From assembly GCA_030248225.1 (NCBI GenBank), contig JASANE010005060.1, positions 1 through 64,000 of the forward strand: a stretch of DNA of 64,000 nucleotides, written 5' to 3'. The position numbers were made by a program, and so were the translations under genes. Under the pieces are notes generated by a model. It saw only the letters and a list, made by a program, of their open reading frames with translations, was not told where the DNA came from and made no database searches. Of this stretch, positions 1-11,384 are shown in pieces. Within the stretch, counting starts at the first letter, position 1. Each line of letters begins with the position of its first letter. The stretch is from Trileptium ribeirensis (lineage: Eukaryota > Nematoda > Enoplea > Enoplida > Thoracostomopsidae).

Positions 1-2240
1 CCATCCCCATAAATTCCCCAAAACCTAAATTTCTTAAATAAAATTTATACAAAACACACTTTGTCTTTTTCCCCACCCTTTTTCCTACAATATATACCTC
101 ACCCACCCTTCTCTTTTATATACAACCAAAATTCTACCCGAAATCTATTTTTCTCCTTTTCCTACTTTTTCAACTAAAATTCAAACCCCTCCCTCTCACC
201 CAAATCTCCACCAATCTCCCTCAAATTTTCATATCTTTTTCCCGTCACTACCCCTAACCACATATTAAACCCCTCCTTCCCCTTTTTCTTATTTCCTATA
301 AATTCACCCTTTCCAAAAATATCCTTTTTCTTCCCTTTTTCTCCATTTTTCAAACATCCCCCATTCCCTCAAAATTCAACTCCCATCCCCTAAATTTTAA
401 TATCCTTTTTCACTTACCACCCCTATTCATATATCTACCCCACCCCTTTCCCACCTCTCTATTTTTCATAAATTTCTACTTTCCAAAATTCCCATTTTTC
501 CCCAACTTTTCACATTTTTCAAACATTTCCCATTCCCTCAAATCTTAACCCCCACTCCTCAAAATTTAAATACAACCTCCCCTACCTACCCCCTTCACCA
601 TATTAAAATTTCACCATTCTCCTTTCTCTACTTTTCTTAAACCACACCCCACCATTTAACCCTTTTTCTCATTTCAAATTTCTCATTTAAATTCCTTTTT
701 AAATTTTATAATAAATATATAAAATATATATTATTATCGCGGCTAGCGCGTGTTATATAAATATGGTATAGGGTATTGTTATTCTCGCCGATTGGGCGTC
801 TTGCATTTGTATACATGTTTACTCATGTACTCATTATTGTATAGTGAATATAATTATTATGGATTGAGTAGTGATGGTTGTAGTTGTTTTTGGAGTTCTA
901 ATTACTTAGCTAATTTAAGGAATTTTCTCGTTTTGCAGTAATACGTGTCATTTTTAACGGAGCGAGCGTGGCTGTTGAATTCGCGGGCGATTGCGTTTTT
1001 GATAACGACAAAAATTTCTTTTTTCTTTCCTCTTTCTTTTCGATAACTTTGAAGGCGAGTTAGCTAGTACCTATTTTGGAGTTTTCATTCACACCATTTT
1101 TCTTCAGCATTTTACCAATGGTGATCGGAATGTTTGTGGCGCAGCTGGTTAATTACAAAGTATCCTCGAGTGGATTCGGTGATTTGTGTGTTTTGAATTG
1201 CTTGCTAAAGGTTGCGGTTAATCTTTTATTTCTACTTAATTAATTTATGGCGTTTGGATTGGCGAATCATGCCTCGGTTCTGGTAGTGTACAGGTTCTAG
1301 CGTGGTTCGAATGATTATAGTGGATTTCCTGGAAGTGGTCATTTTGGGATAATAAGGAAACGCGTTGTCAGATTTAAAATGTTCGGCAGCATTGTGAGGT
1401 GTGGCTAAGGTATCGTTAGCGAATGCATCCCGTAGCACGGTGGTTTCAAGTAGGTTCACATAAACAGCTTTGTGCGAGTTTTTCCTCGAGCCTAATTCTT
1501 TTATTTAGTAATAGCGTGTCATAGCCCTGGCCTGGTCAGTATTTAATCGTGACAATGACCCCTTATGCATATCGTGTATGAGTTGCTAGTAACGTGAAAT
1601 AAGTACGCAGAACTGTAAGCATTGATATCGGACTCTCCTGCTATACGGTGTTGATTCGAGTGAGACCAGACTTCTAGGCACTAATAAAGTTCAGTTGCGC
1701 GAGAACGCTTTGGAGGTGGTCAATTGTTTGGTATCCGGAGTTCCCGGTTAACAAAGGCATCGTGAAATATTTGTGGTTATAATTGTGTTACTGCTGTGGG
1801 AACACGAAGTGCCATTGCGTAGGGACTTCGACTATAAGCGTAATAGGGCTGTTGCTTAAGTTGGCCGCTCCAGCCAACCGGTTCGTTTTGCGAGAATCAT
1901 CAACTCCGTTGTCGAAGGTTTCACTGCGGACTGGCACTGCGCGTATAAATAGTGAATAAACAATTACTCCTATTTGGCTGTGATTGGTGTCAGGAAAAGA
2001 GCGTGATAAAGTTGACTTGGTCGATAAAGAGCTGCTAATAGCCCTGGATTGTGTTGGGGATAGGAAACACTGAGGCCTTAGTATCACCACTTTCCTGGTA
2101 CGCCCAGACCACGAATTCGCGCGCCCCGGCTACTAGTACATTAATTGGTGGCCTAACTATATTCTTTGTGTGTTATAGTAGCGCTGGGGGTTGGAGCGTC
2201 GCGTAAGCACAGAGCTACACCGCCGTGGAAAAAGATTAAG
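1..2240 (+). repeat. Long interspersed repeat, copy A (left end outside window)
   Basis: This segment is shared, in the same orientation, with 34430-37890. It has two parts. Bases 1-700 are C/T/A-rich with almost no G. Bases 720-2240 have ordinary composition and end with CTGGGGGTTGGAGCG and AGCTCCGACA. Similarity to copy B stops just after AGCTCCGACA, so this is probably the true right end. TTGGAGC and GCTCCGA near that end could pair as a stem with a loop of about 50 nt. The short open frames inside have no recognisable product. The class is unresolved: a solo LTR or a Helitron-like element are both possible. This copy keeps the uninterrupted site (near 761-780) into which a hAT element inserted in copy B. 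Confidence 0.8.
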
Positions 2241-2779
2241 CTCCGACAATTACCTCTATACCCTGACATTATACTCGATTTTACGTAAAAATCAACTTTT
2301 TCACTTTATTATCAAATTTATAAATATATTAGGGTTTCATCACATGGGGACAAATTATATCCTAAGGTGGGAGTACATTTCATCTTTTCCCTGGGCTGAA
2401 AGCACCCTACTTCTCCCCTTTTTCTGTTTTTACTAACCTTTGAATATCCCAAGTTTAACTATTTTTCTTCCAAGATTAAATACATCAATATTCACTTTTT
2501 CTTAACTTTATACATTTCTTAAAACCTCTAAACTCTCCCATGGGGTTCTAAGTACCTATTTCCAATGGAAAATCTACCTAACTCCTGTAGAATACCTACC
2601 AACTACCCTTTTCACACCCCTAAAAGTGTTCATAATTTTCCTAAAATTTTATAAATACTATTAAATAATAATTTTCTGAATAAATTCCCTTAGCTACCTT
2701 CTTTCTATAGTGTGATAGAATTGGCTTGAGTGATGAAAAATGGCGGGCAGTATATGTGTGGCATAACTCAACGACATCG
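2241..2779. other. No gene seen; AT-rich, G-poor spacer
   Basis: The DNA is T- and A-rich and rather G-poor. The only open frame of note (2191-2436) has unremarkable composition and no motif. Near 2700 the sequence gives way to the truncated 5' side of a hAT copy. Confidence 0.5.
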
Positions 2780-3767
2780 TATGTTATTATTGCCTTTGTG
2801 AAACTTTAAAGAGACTGAGTAAGCTAATAATGTTTATTTATCGATCAAATATGTCGGTTTTTGGACATTCAGAGCAAAAAATGTGTTCGACTATACACCA
2901 TTGCGTATACTGCGTCAAATCGAATGTGCTTACAAAGCTTGGAGCGTAGAATACACATTTTCGCTCTGTCTCCAGTCGCCTCCCTTTACTACACATACGT
3001 TTGTTGCATGTTCTACTGTAGGAAACTTAAAATTATTGGTTTATATGATTCTAAGAGAAAATAATAGATAGAAGGTAATTTTATGATCAGTGGTCAGAGA
3101 CACTGTTTAGGCTAGCGTTGGACAAACAGTGCCCGTCAGTTAGATCATAATGATGATAACTTTCTAATCAGAATGCTATAAATGAGACACACTGTGATGC
3201 TGCTCGCACAGTTTCAATAAATACAGTTCATTGCCAAGAAAGCAGTTTCTAGCTGCGTTGCAGATAACGTTAGTTTACTTCAATTTAGACTGATTTACCA
3301 AGTTTACAAGCGCATTGGCGGGTTCTTGAAGCAATTTATGTTAGCCAAGCATACCCTAAGTACTTCTGCGTAAGCCATACTCTGTTACCGAGTTGGACCG
3401 GTTTAATTGAAAGGTATCCCACAGACTTCTGGACGTGTAAAATAGCTGCTACAAGCATCGACCTGGCTTTGATTTAACAAACTCCTGCAGGTTATTATGA
3501 AAAATTCTTGCTCAAATTATGTGCCCTATCTACGTTTCACACGGCAAATTGGTTAGTTAATCTTTTCTTTTGCTTGGTTGTATTGGAGCTTGATCATTGT
3601 ATAATATATATTACATATGTTTGGATTACAGAATGAAGCAAAAAACGTGGAAAATTTCAAACAAAATTTTTAAACCGGAATTCCGGTATGGTTTTTGCCC
3701 TTTGCCGGAACCGCAACCGGAACACGATTTTCGCCGGAACGGGAACCGGAATTCCGGTTACTCCCTG
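2780..3767 (+). mobile_element. Non-autonomous hAT element, copy 1, 5'-truncated
   Basis: From about 2780 the sequence follows the interior of the family, and it ends at 3767 with the family's 3' terminus (CCGGTTACTCCCTG). The first ~150 bases of a complete copy, including the CAGGGAATAACCGGAAC terminus, are missing. The small open frames inside (for example 2861-3064) recur in other copies because the DNA is repeated. They show no transposase motif, so I read the element as non-coding. Confidence 0.85.
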
Positions 3768-3784
3768 ATTATATGCCTGCGGGA

Positions 3785-3850
3785 CATGGACGTAGTAGCC
3801 TGCAGAAGATCGAAACCTTTGACAACATCTGCCGGCGACGGATTCCGGGA
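3785..3850 (+). pseudogene. Small fragment of an RTE-type reverse transcriptase C-terminus
   Basis: In the frame ending with a stop at about 3857 the translation contains ETFDNICRRRIPGATK. The fuller RTE copy at 12563-14530 has ETFENYCRRRILGVTK at the equivalent C-terminal place. Only about 20 codons are recognisable and no flanking frame continues. It is therefore a scrap of a second RTE copy lying between two hAT copies. Confidence 0.55.
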
Positions 3851-3857
3851 GCGACCA

Positions 3858-4421
3858 AGTAAGACCAAATTATCGTTGAAGACAAAACCAAATTGCCAGA
3901 ATGGTACTGTAAACAGAACGATTGTGAGTGGTCGAGCATGTTCTGAGATTGACAGACAGAAGGATCGTAAAGAAACTGACAAAAGCAACCTCACCGGCGC
4001 GCTGGATAAGGCCCCGCGGAACAGCACTCGAAAACTGACGAAGGCAAACCACCAAAGACTGTCAACAATATTTTCGCCATATCACGTCACGTAGCTGCCT
4101 ACAAACTCCTATTGGACACATCTATCAAATTGCGTCAAACAGGGATTAGTAGAGACGTGTGGTCAGCATGAAGGTACCCTGCACCGCAGTGTCAGGTAAT
4201 AAGGTAAATCGATCTAGACTATATGCGTTTCGCCTTATGATCGAATCTGTGGCATATGTACAAAACTAAACGATTTTTGAAAAATACAAAAGTGATTTTT
4301 TAAAATTCCTGGAAAATCATAATTAGATTAGGGGCGGCCAGCCTGCTAAAGCTAATACTCTGTGCTTTTTTACCACTGCAATCCACATAGCCACAATATT
4401 TATTTTTTCTGTAAACTCTGC

Positions 4422-4470
<49 letters not shown>
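3858..4470. other. Unidentified spacer ending in a (TA)n microsatellite
   Basis: The open frame at 3597-4094 crosses this spacer by chance from the end of the hAT copy and has no recognisable domain. Bases about 4425-4470 are an uninterrupted TA run that leads directly into the next hAT terminus. Confidence 0.6.
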
Positions 4471-4473
<3 letters not shown>

Positions 4474-5309
4474 GGAATAACCGGAACCGAAATTTACCGG
4501 TAAGGTACGAGCAACCGGAACCGTCCAATTAAACCGGAACCGGAACCTGGTTTTCGAAACTTATATATAGTAAAACAGATGATGGAAGAAATGAAGGTAT
4601 AATGGATTTAAAATGCATTAAACTTAATGTATTGCGATGGTATTATTGCCTTTCTGAAACTTTAAAGAGACTGATGAAGCTAATAATGTTTATTTATCGA
4701 TCAAATATGTCGATTTTTGGACACCCATAGCAAAAATGCCTTCCACTCGCACAGTTTCAATAAATACAGTTCATTGCCAAGAAAGCAGTTTCTAGCTGCG
4801 TTGCAGATAACGTTATTTTACTTCAAGTTAAACTGATTTACCAAGTTTACAAGCGCACTGGCGGGTGCCTGACGCAATTTATGTTAGCCAAGCATACCCT
4901 AAGTACTTCTGCGTAAGCCATACTCTGTTGCCGAGTTGGACCGGTTTAATTCAAACGTATCCAACAGACTTCTGGATGTGTAAAATAGCTGCTACAAGCA
5001 TTGACCTGGCTTTGATTTAACAAACTCCTGCAGGTTATTATGAAAAATTCCTGCTCAAATTATGTGCCCTACTTACCTTTTACACGGCAAATTGGTTAGT
5101 TAATCTTTTCTTTTGCTTGGTTGTATTGGAGCTTGATCATTGTATAATATATATTACATATGTTTGGATTGCAGGATAAAGCAAAAACGTGGAAAATTTC
5201 AAACAAAATTTTTAAACCGGAATTCCGGTTCCGGTATGGTTTTTGCCCTTTGCCGGAACCGGAACCGGAACACGATTTTCGCCGGAACCGGAATTCCGGT
5301 TACTCCCTG
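4471..5309 (+). mobile_element. Non-autonomous hAT element, copy 2, internally deleted
   Basis: Both termini are present: CAGGGAATAACCGGAACC at the left and CCGGTTACTCCCTG at the right. At 839 bp it is shorter than the ~1150-bp full copies because the middle (after about 4735) is deleted. The target is TA repeat, so the 8-bp duplication (TA-rich on both sides) is not informative. Confidence 0.9.
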
Positions 5310-5324
5310 ATTATATATATATAT

Positions 5325-6149
5325 CAGGGAATAACCGGAACCGTCCATTTAAACCGGATCCGGAACCGGAACCTGGTCTTCGAAATTTATACATAGTAAA
5401 ACAGATGATGGAAGAAATGAAGGTATAGTGGATTTAAAATGCATTAAAAATAACTTTTACATTAAACTTAATGTATTGCGATGGTCAGAGACACTGTTTA
5501 GGCTAGCGTTGGACAAACAGTGCCCGTCAGTTAGATCATAATGATGATAACTTTTTAATCAGAATGCTATAAATGAGACACAATGTGATGCTGCTCGCAC
5601 AGTTTCAATAAATACAGTTCATTGCCAAGAAAGCAGTTTCTAGCTGCGTTGCAGATAACGTTACTTTACTTCAATTTAGACTGATTTACCAGTTTACAAG
5701 CGCGGGTGCTTGACGCAATTTATGTTAGCCAAACATACCCTAAGTACTTCTGCGTAAGCCATACTCTGTTACCGAGTTGGACCGGTTTAGTTGAACCTAT
5801 CCACAGATTTCTGGATGTGTAAAATAGCTGCTACACGCATCGACCTGGCTTTGATTTAACAAACTCCTGCAGGTTATTATGAAAAATTCCTGCTCAAATT
5901 ATGTGCCCTACTTACGTTTCACACGGCAAATTGGTTAGTTAACCTTTTCTTTTGCTTGGTTGTACTGGAGCTTGATAATTGTATAATATATTTTACATAT
6001 GTTTGGATTACAGGATGAAGCAAAAAACGTGGAAAATTTCAAACAAATTTTTTAAACCGGAATTCCGGTTCCGGTATGGTTTTTGCCCTTTGCCGCAACC
6101 GCAACCGGAACACGATTTTCGCCGGAACCGGAATTCCGGTTACTCCCTG
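5325..6149 (+). mobile_element. Non-autonomous hAT element, copy 3
   Basis: This 825-bp copy has both termini and sits 15 bp (TA-rich) downstream of copy 2 in the same orientation. It has lost the segment between TGTATTGCGATGG and GTCAGAGACACTG. Copy 4 has the same deletion and several shared base changes, so copies 3 and 4 look like recent tandem duplicates. Confidence 0.9.
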
Positions 6150-6172
6150 ATTATATATATATATATATATAT

Positions 6173-6362
6173 CAGGGAATAACCGGAACTGTCCATTTAA
6201 ACCGGATCCGGAACCGGAACCTGGTCTTCGAAATTTATACATAGTAAAACAGATGATGGAAGAAATGAAGGTATAGTGGATTTAAAATGCATTAAAAATA
6301 ACTTTTACATTAAACTTAATGTATTGCGAAAAAAAAGAGAAAAGAAAAATATATTAAAAGAG

Positions 6363-6393
<31 letters not shown>

Positions 6394-7076
6394 AAAAAAA
6401 AAAAATGGTCAGAGACACTGTTTAGGCTAGCGTTGGACAAACAGTGCCCGTCAGTTAGATCATAATGATGATAACTTTTTAATCAGAATGCTATAAATGA
6501 GACACAATGTGATGCTGCTCGCACAGTTTCAATAAATACAGTTCATTGCCAAGAAAGCAGTTTCTAGCTGCGTTGCAGATAACGTTACTTTACTTCAATT
6601 TAGACTGATTTACCAAGTTTACAAGCGCGGGTGCTTGACGCAATTTATGTTAGCCAAACATACCCTAAGTACTTCTGCGTAAGCCATACTCTGTTACCGA
6701 GTTGGACCGGTTTAATTCAAACCTATCCCACAGATTTCTGGATGTGTAAAATAGCTGCTACAAGCATCGACCTGGCTTTGATTTAACAAACTCCTGCAGG
6801 TTATTATGAAAAATTCCTGCTCAAATTATGTGCCCTACTTACGTTTCACACGGCAAATTGGTTAGTTAACCTTTTCTTTTGCTTGGTTGTACTGGAGCTT
6901 GATAATTGTATAATATATTTTACATATGTTTGGATTACAGGATGAAGCAAAAAACGTGGAAAATTTCAAACAAATTTTTTAAACCGGAATTCCGGTTCCG
7001 GTATGGTTTTTGCCCTTTGCCGCAACCGCAACCGGAACACGATTTTCGCCGGAATCGGAATTCCGGTTACTCCCTG
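6173..7076 (+). mobile_element. Non-autonomous hAT element, copy 4, with poly-A-rich insert
   Basis: Both termini are present. The copy shares the internal deletion of copy 3 but carries an A-rich insert (about 6328-6405, including an A run of roughly 30) exactly at the deletion joint. The 23-bp spacer from copy 3 is TA repeat. Confidence 0.9.
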
Positions 7077-7666
7077 ATATATATATAGTAAACTATGCCA
7101 GTTTAAGGAAATTCACATATTTGTTCCACTCAGTTGACTACTGTTAACTGTCATGGTGATTATTGAATTTTCGAGTTTTATTTATATAAAACACTAAATG
7201 TGAAACCAAGGTTGAAACTTTTTGTCAAACCAGATTTCACAAAGGAAGTGCAAAATATCTGGCCTGTCAACAGGTCTTGCGAAATTTTGGGGGGGGGTGA
7301 CTATTTCCACATTTTCATGTATTTTTACTGTCGTACAAACATTTTCCTGTTATAAAACGAATCTCTTAACATTAGGAATAGTGATATAATTCATGTTTAA
7401 AAAATTTTGCATATAGACAACATAAACATTAAAAATTTTGGATTAGTTGAACATGAGGTTTCGGCCGAATGAGGTGCGCCGCACATTGGAGTAATCTCAC
7501 GAACATGGTGAATTCGGAAAGTGGTGGGCCCAACTCACCCGCTCCTCCACCCACTGCGGACAAACTAGATCATAAGTTAGATACATGCGGAGCTTAGTTA
7601 GCAACTTAAGCTCACATCCCAAAATCTTGTGGTCCATCACCAGGTCGCAGTTTGCTCTGAATCTAT
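7077..7666. other. Unique-looking spacer, possibly upstream part of a CR1/Jockey relic
   Basis: No supported gene is seen. A G run is present near 7290. The right end (7659-7666, GAATCTAT) is the left target duplication of hAT copy 5. Removing copy 5 joins this spacer to the CR1/Jockey relic at 8824, so part of it may belong to that relic, but I see no diagnostic motif here. Confidence 0.4.
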
Positions 7667-8815
7667 CAGGGAATAACCGGAACCAGCAACCGGAACCGTC
7701 CATTTAAACCGGATCCGGAACCGGAACCTGGTCTTCGAAATTTATATATAGTAAAACAGATGATAGAAGAAATGAAGGTATAGTGGGTTTAAAATGCATT
7801 AAAAATAATTTTTACATTAAACTTAATGTATTGCGATGGTATTATTGCCTTTCTGAAGCTTTAAAGAGACTGAGGAAGCTAATAACGTTTATTTATCGAT
7901 TTTGTCGGTTTTTGGACATTCAGAGCAAAAAATGTCTTCCACTATACACCATTGCGTATACTGCGTCAAATCGAATGTGCTTACAAAGCTTGGAGCGTAG
8001 AATACACACTTTTGCTCTGTCTCCAGTCGCCTCCCTTTATTACACATACGTTTGTTGCATGTTCTTCTGTAGGAAACTTAAAATTATTGGTTTATATGGT
8101 TCTAAGAGAAAATAATAGATAGAAGGTACTTTTCTGATCAGTGGTCAGAGACACTGTTTAGGCTATCGTTGGACAAACGGTGCCCGTCAGTTAGATCATA
8201 ATGATGATAACTTTCTAATCAGGATGCTATAAATGAGAAACACCGTGATGCTGCTCGCACAGTTTCAATAAATACAGCTCATTACCAAGAAAGCAGTTTC
8301 TAGCTGCGTTGCAGATAACGTTAGTCTACTTCAATTTAGACTGATTTACCAAGTTTACAAGCACAGTGGCGAGTGCTTGACGCAATTTATGTTAGCCAAG
8401 CATACCCTAAGTACTTCTGCGTAAGCGTACTCTGTTACCGAGTTGGACCGGTTTAATTCAACCGTATCCCACAGACTTCTGGATGTGTAAAATAGCTGCT
8501 AAAGCATCGACCTGGCTTTGATTTAACAAACTCCTGCAGGTTATTATGAAAAATTCCTGCTGTAATTATGTGCCCTACTTACGTTTCACACGGCAAATTG
8601 GTTAGTTAATCTTTCCTTTTACTTGGTTGTATTGGAGCTTGATCATTGTATAATATACATTACATATGTTTGGATTACAGGATGAAGCAAAAACGTGGAA
8701 AATTTCAAACAAAATTTTTAAACCGGAATTCCGGTTCCGGTATGATTTTTGCCCTTTGCCGAAACCGCAACCGGAACACGATTTTCGCCGGAACCGGAAT
8801 TCCGGTTACTCCCTG
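7667..8815 (+). mobile_element. Non-autonomous hAT element, copy 5, full length with perfect target duplication
   Basis: At 1149 bp this is a reference copy for the family. It is flanked by identical 8-bp repeats, GAATCTAT at 7659-7666 and again at 8816-8823. An 8-bp duplication with CAGGG-type inverted ends is the hAT superfamily signature. The ends are dense in CCGGAA and CCGGTT motifs. No transposase frame is present, so it needs an enzyme supplied elsewhere. Confidence 0.95.
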
Positions 8816-8823
8816 GAATCTAT

Positions 8824-10390
8824 ATATGGTCCACTTATATGCAACAGCGTATATTTATATAATCCACATATCTGTTCTAAAGCTTTTAATAATCATTTTA
8901 CCAATGTCTCTTCAAACTATATTAATATTGGTCACTCAGTGCCTCAGAACAGTACTAGCATCATCGAAGATATTGACTTTAGGATCCTCGATATCTATAT
9001 ACAACATGTGCATCAATCTAACGCCAATGTCTTGGTTAGGGCCGGATGGAATATCTAACATCGTTCTAAAAATCAGCAACTGTTTTATGTTCAACCCTGT
9101 TTAAACTATTTCAGCATGTGCTTCAGTCTGATAGTTTACCCACTGATTGAAAAACATCATATGTTATCTCTTTCCTTAGAAAAGGTTCACGGCGTAATAC
9201 TGACAATCACAGACCAATAAGTCTAACGTCCAGCATCCAAGGTGTTAGAGAAACTTCTTTCAAGAATTGTGCGTTGTGTAATCATCTGTTGAAAAACATC
9301 ATATGTTATCTCTTTCCTTAGAAAAGGTTCACGGCGTAATACTGACAATCACAGACCAATAAGTCTAACGTCCAGCATCCAAGGTGTTAGAGAAACTTCT
9401 TTCAAGAATTGTGCGTTGTGTAATCATCTGTTTCAAATGGGCCAGTCTGATAGTTTACCCACTGATTGAAAAACAAATGGGTCAGTATGGCTTTTTACCC
9501 GGACGCACTCATTACTCTAGAACTGCTTAATTTTTTTTGCAATTTGTTATCGATTCGATCGACGATAACCAGATTGTAGATTGCGTATATTTAGATCTAT
9601 CCAATGCATTTGACAAGTGTGTCATAATCGGCTACTACATAAATTGTCCGCATATGGAGCAGGAGGTCATTTGTTAACGTAGCTATAAATCCATGATTGC
9701 TGACAGTTTATCCAACTTTGCCCCAGCGTTAATCGGTGTACCCCAGTGTACTATGCTCGCCCAAACGCAACGCCTCCTTCTTGTTTTTTATTGATGACTT
9801 TGATACGTATATGAGGTGTTTCATATGAAAATTCGTTGACGCCATTAGAATAGTTATAAACATACATCAACATACAATCGTACAGTAATGATGCTAATAA
9901 ATTTCATTTACAAATAACTGCTCCTGAATCATGGGTACGTGACAATTTGTTACTACTCAGTATAAACAAATGTAGTGCTGTATAGTTCGGTTATGATAAT
10001 CTCACTTTAACTATACATTACATGGTCACTATCTCGGCTCATCAGATAATATCAATGATGTAGGTATTGTCATATGTAATTTTAATTCATCTGCGCATGT
10101 AACTTATCTCGTACAAAACGCTTTTAAAATTTTACTTACCATTCTTCGAGTGTTTCGACGTATAACAAAGCTGTTTTTGTACCTTTATTCAAAAGTTTTG
10201 TGCGTTCTAAGTTAGGGTATTGCACCGAGGCGTGGAGTCCTTACCTAAATCGTGACACCACTTTAATAGAAAGTGTGCAATGCTATGCAACGAAACTGGC
10301 TGTCGGTTCATATACTTTAAGCTACGACGAACGTTTGCACATCCTGGACGTACAAAAACTTTCTACGCGTCGGTTACGCCAAGACGTTTC
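8824..10390 (+). pseudogene. Decayed CR1/Jockey-type non-LTR retrotransposon (reverse transcriptase relic)
   Basis: Several frames carry reverse-transcriptase signatures in the expected order. AFNNHFTNVSS near 8890-8920 is the linker before the polymerase. DNHRPISLTS near 9210 is the conserved RT motif of this clade. A YLDLSNAFDK-like stretch lies near 9590-9615. From 10200 to 10390 a frame reads VRSKLGYCTEAWSPYLNRD and continues to RRLRQD, the C-terminal thumb region of CR1/Jockey elements. The frames are broken by stops and frameshifts. A ~142-bp segment is duplicated in tandem (about 9147-9288 and 9289-9432), which repeats the DNHRPISLTS part. No endonuclease domain is visible. The relic is cut at both ends by hAT insertions, copy 5 on the left with a perfect target duplication and copy 6 on the right. 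Confidence 0.75.
9147..9432 (+). repeat. 142-bp tandem duplication inside the CR1/Jockey relic
   Basis: Two nearly identical consecutive units run from TTGAAAAACATCATATG to GTGTAATCATCTGTT. The duplication arose after the element lost function, because it repeats an already broken frame. Confidence 0.85.
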
Positions 10391-10405
10391 TATATATATA
10401 TATAT

Positions 10406-11313
10406 CAGGGAGTAACCGGAATTCCGGTTCCGGCGAAAATCGTGTTCCGGTTAAGATTAACTAACCAATTTGCCGTGTGAAACGTAGGTAGGGCACATAA
10501 TTAGAGCAGGAATTTTTCATAATAACCTGCAGGAGTTTGTTAAATCAAAGCCAGGTCGATGCTTGTAGCAGCTATTTTACACATCCAGAAGTCTGTGGGA
10601 TACGTTTGAATTAAACCGGTCCAACTCGGTAACAGAGTATGGCTTACGCAGAAGTACTTAGGGTATGCTTGGCTAACATAAATTGCGTCAAGCACTCGCC
10701 CGTGCGCTTGTAAACTTGGTAAATCAGCCTAAAGTGAAGTAAACTAACGTTATCTGCAACGCAGCTAGAAACTGCCTTGTTGGCAATGAACTGTATTAAT
10801 TGAAACTGTGGTAGCAGCGTCACAGTGTGTCTCATTTATATCATTCTGATTAGAAAGTTATCATTATGATCTAACTGACGGGCACTGTTTGTCCAACGCT
10901 AGCCTAAACAGTGTCTCTGACCACTGATCAGAAAATTACCTTCTATCTATTATTTTCTGTTAGAATCATACAAACAATAATTTTAAGTTTCCTACAGAAG
11001 AACATGCAACAAACGTATGTGTAGTAAAGGGAGGCGACTGGAGACAGAGCGAAAGTGTGTATTCTACGCTCCAAGCTTTGTAAGCACATTCGATTTGACG
11101 CAGTATACGCAATGGTGTATAGTGGAAGACATTTTTTGCTCTGAATGTTCAAAAAACGACATATTTGATCGATAAATAAACATTATTAGCTTCCTCAGTC
11201 TCTTTAAAGTTTCAGAAAGGCAATAATACCATCGCAATACATTAAGTTTAATGTAAAAGTTATTTTTAATGCATTTTAAATCCACTATACCTTCATTTCT
11301 TCCATCATCTGTT
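10406..11313 (-). mobile_element. Non-autonomous hAT element, copy 6, reverse orientation, truncated
   Basis: It starts at 10406 with the reverse-oriented 3' terminus (CAGGGAGTAACCGGAATTCC). About 180 bp directly inside that end are missing. At about 11313 the family sequence stops after CTTCCATCATCTGTT, so the 5' terminus is lost. It interrupts the C-terminal end of the CR1/Jockey relic. Confidence 0.85.
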
Positions 11314-11343
11314 CACCACCACGACCGAACCCCTTACTCACAC

Positions 11344-11374
<31 letters not shown>

Positions 11375-11384
11375 GATACAATAT

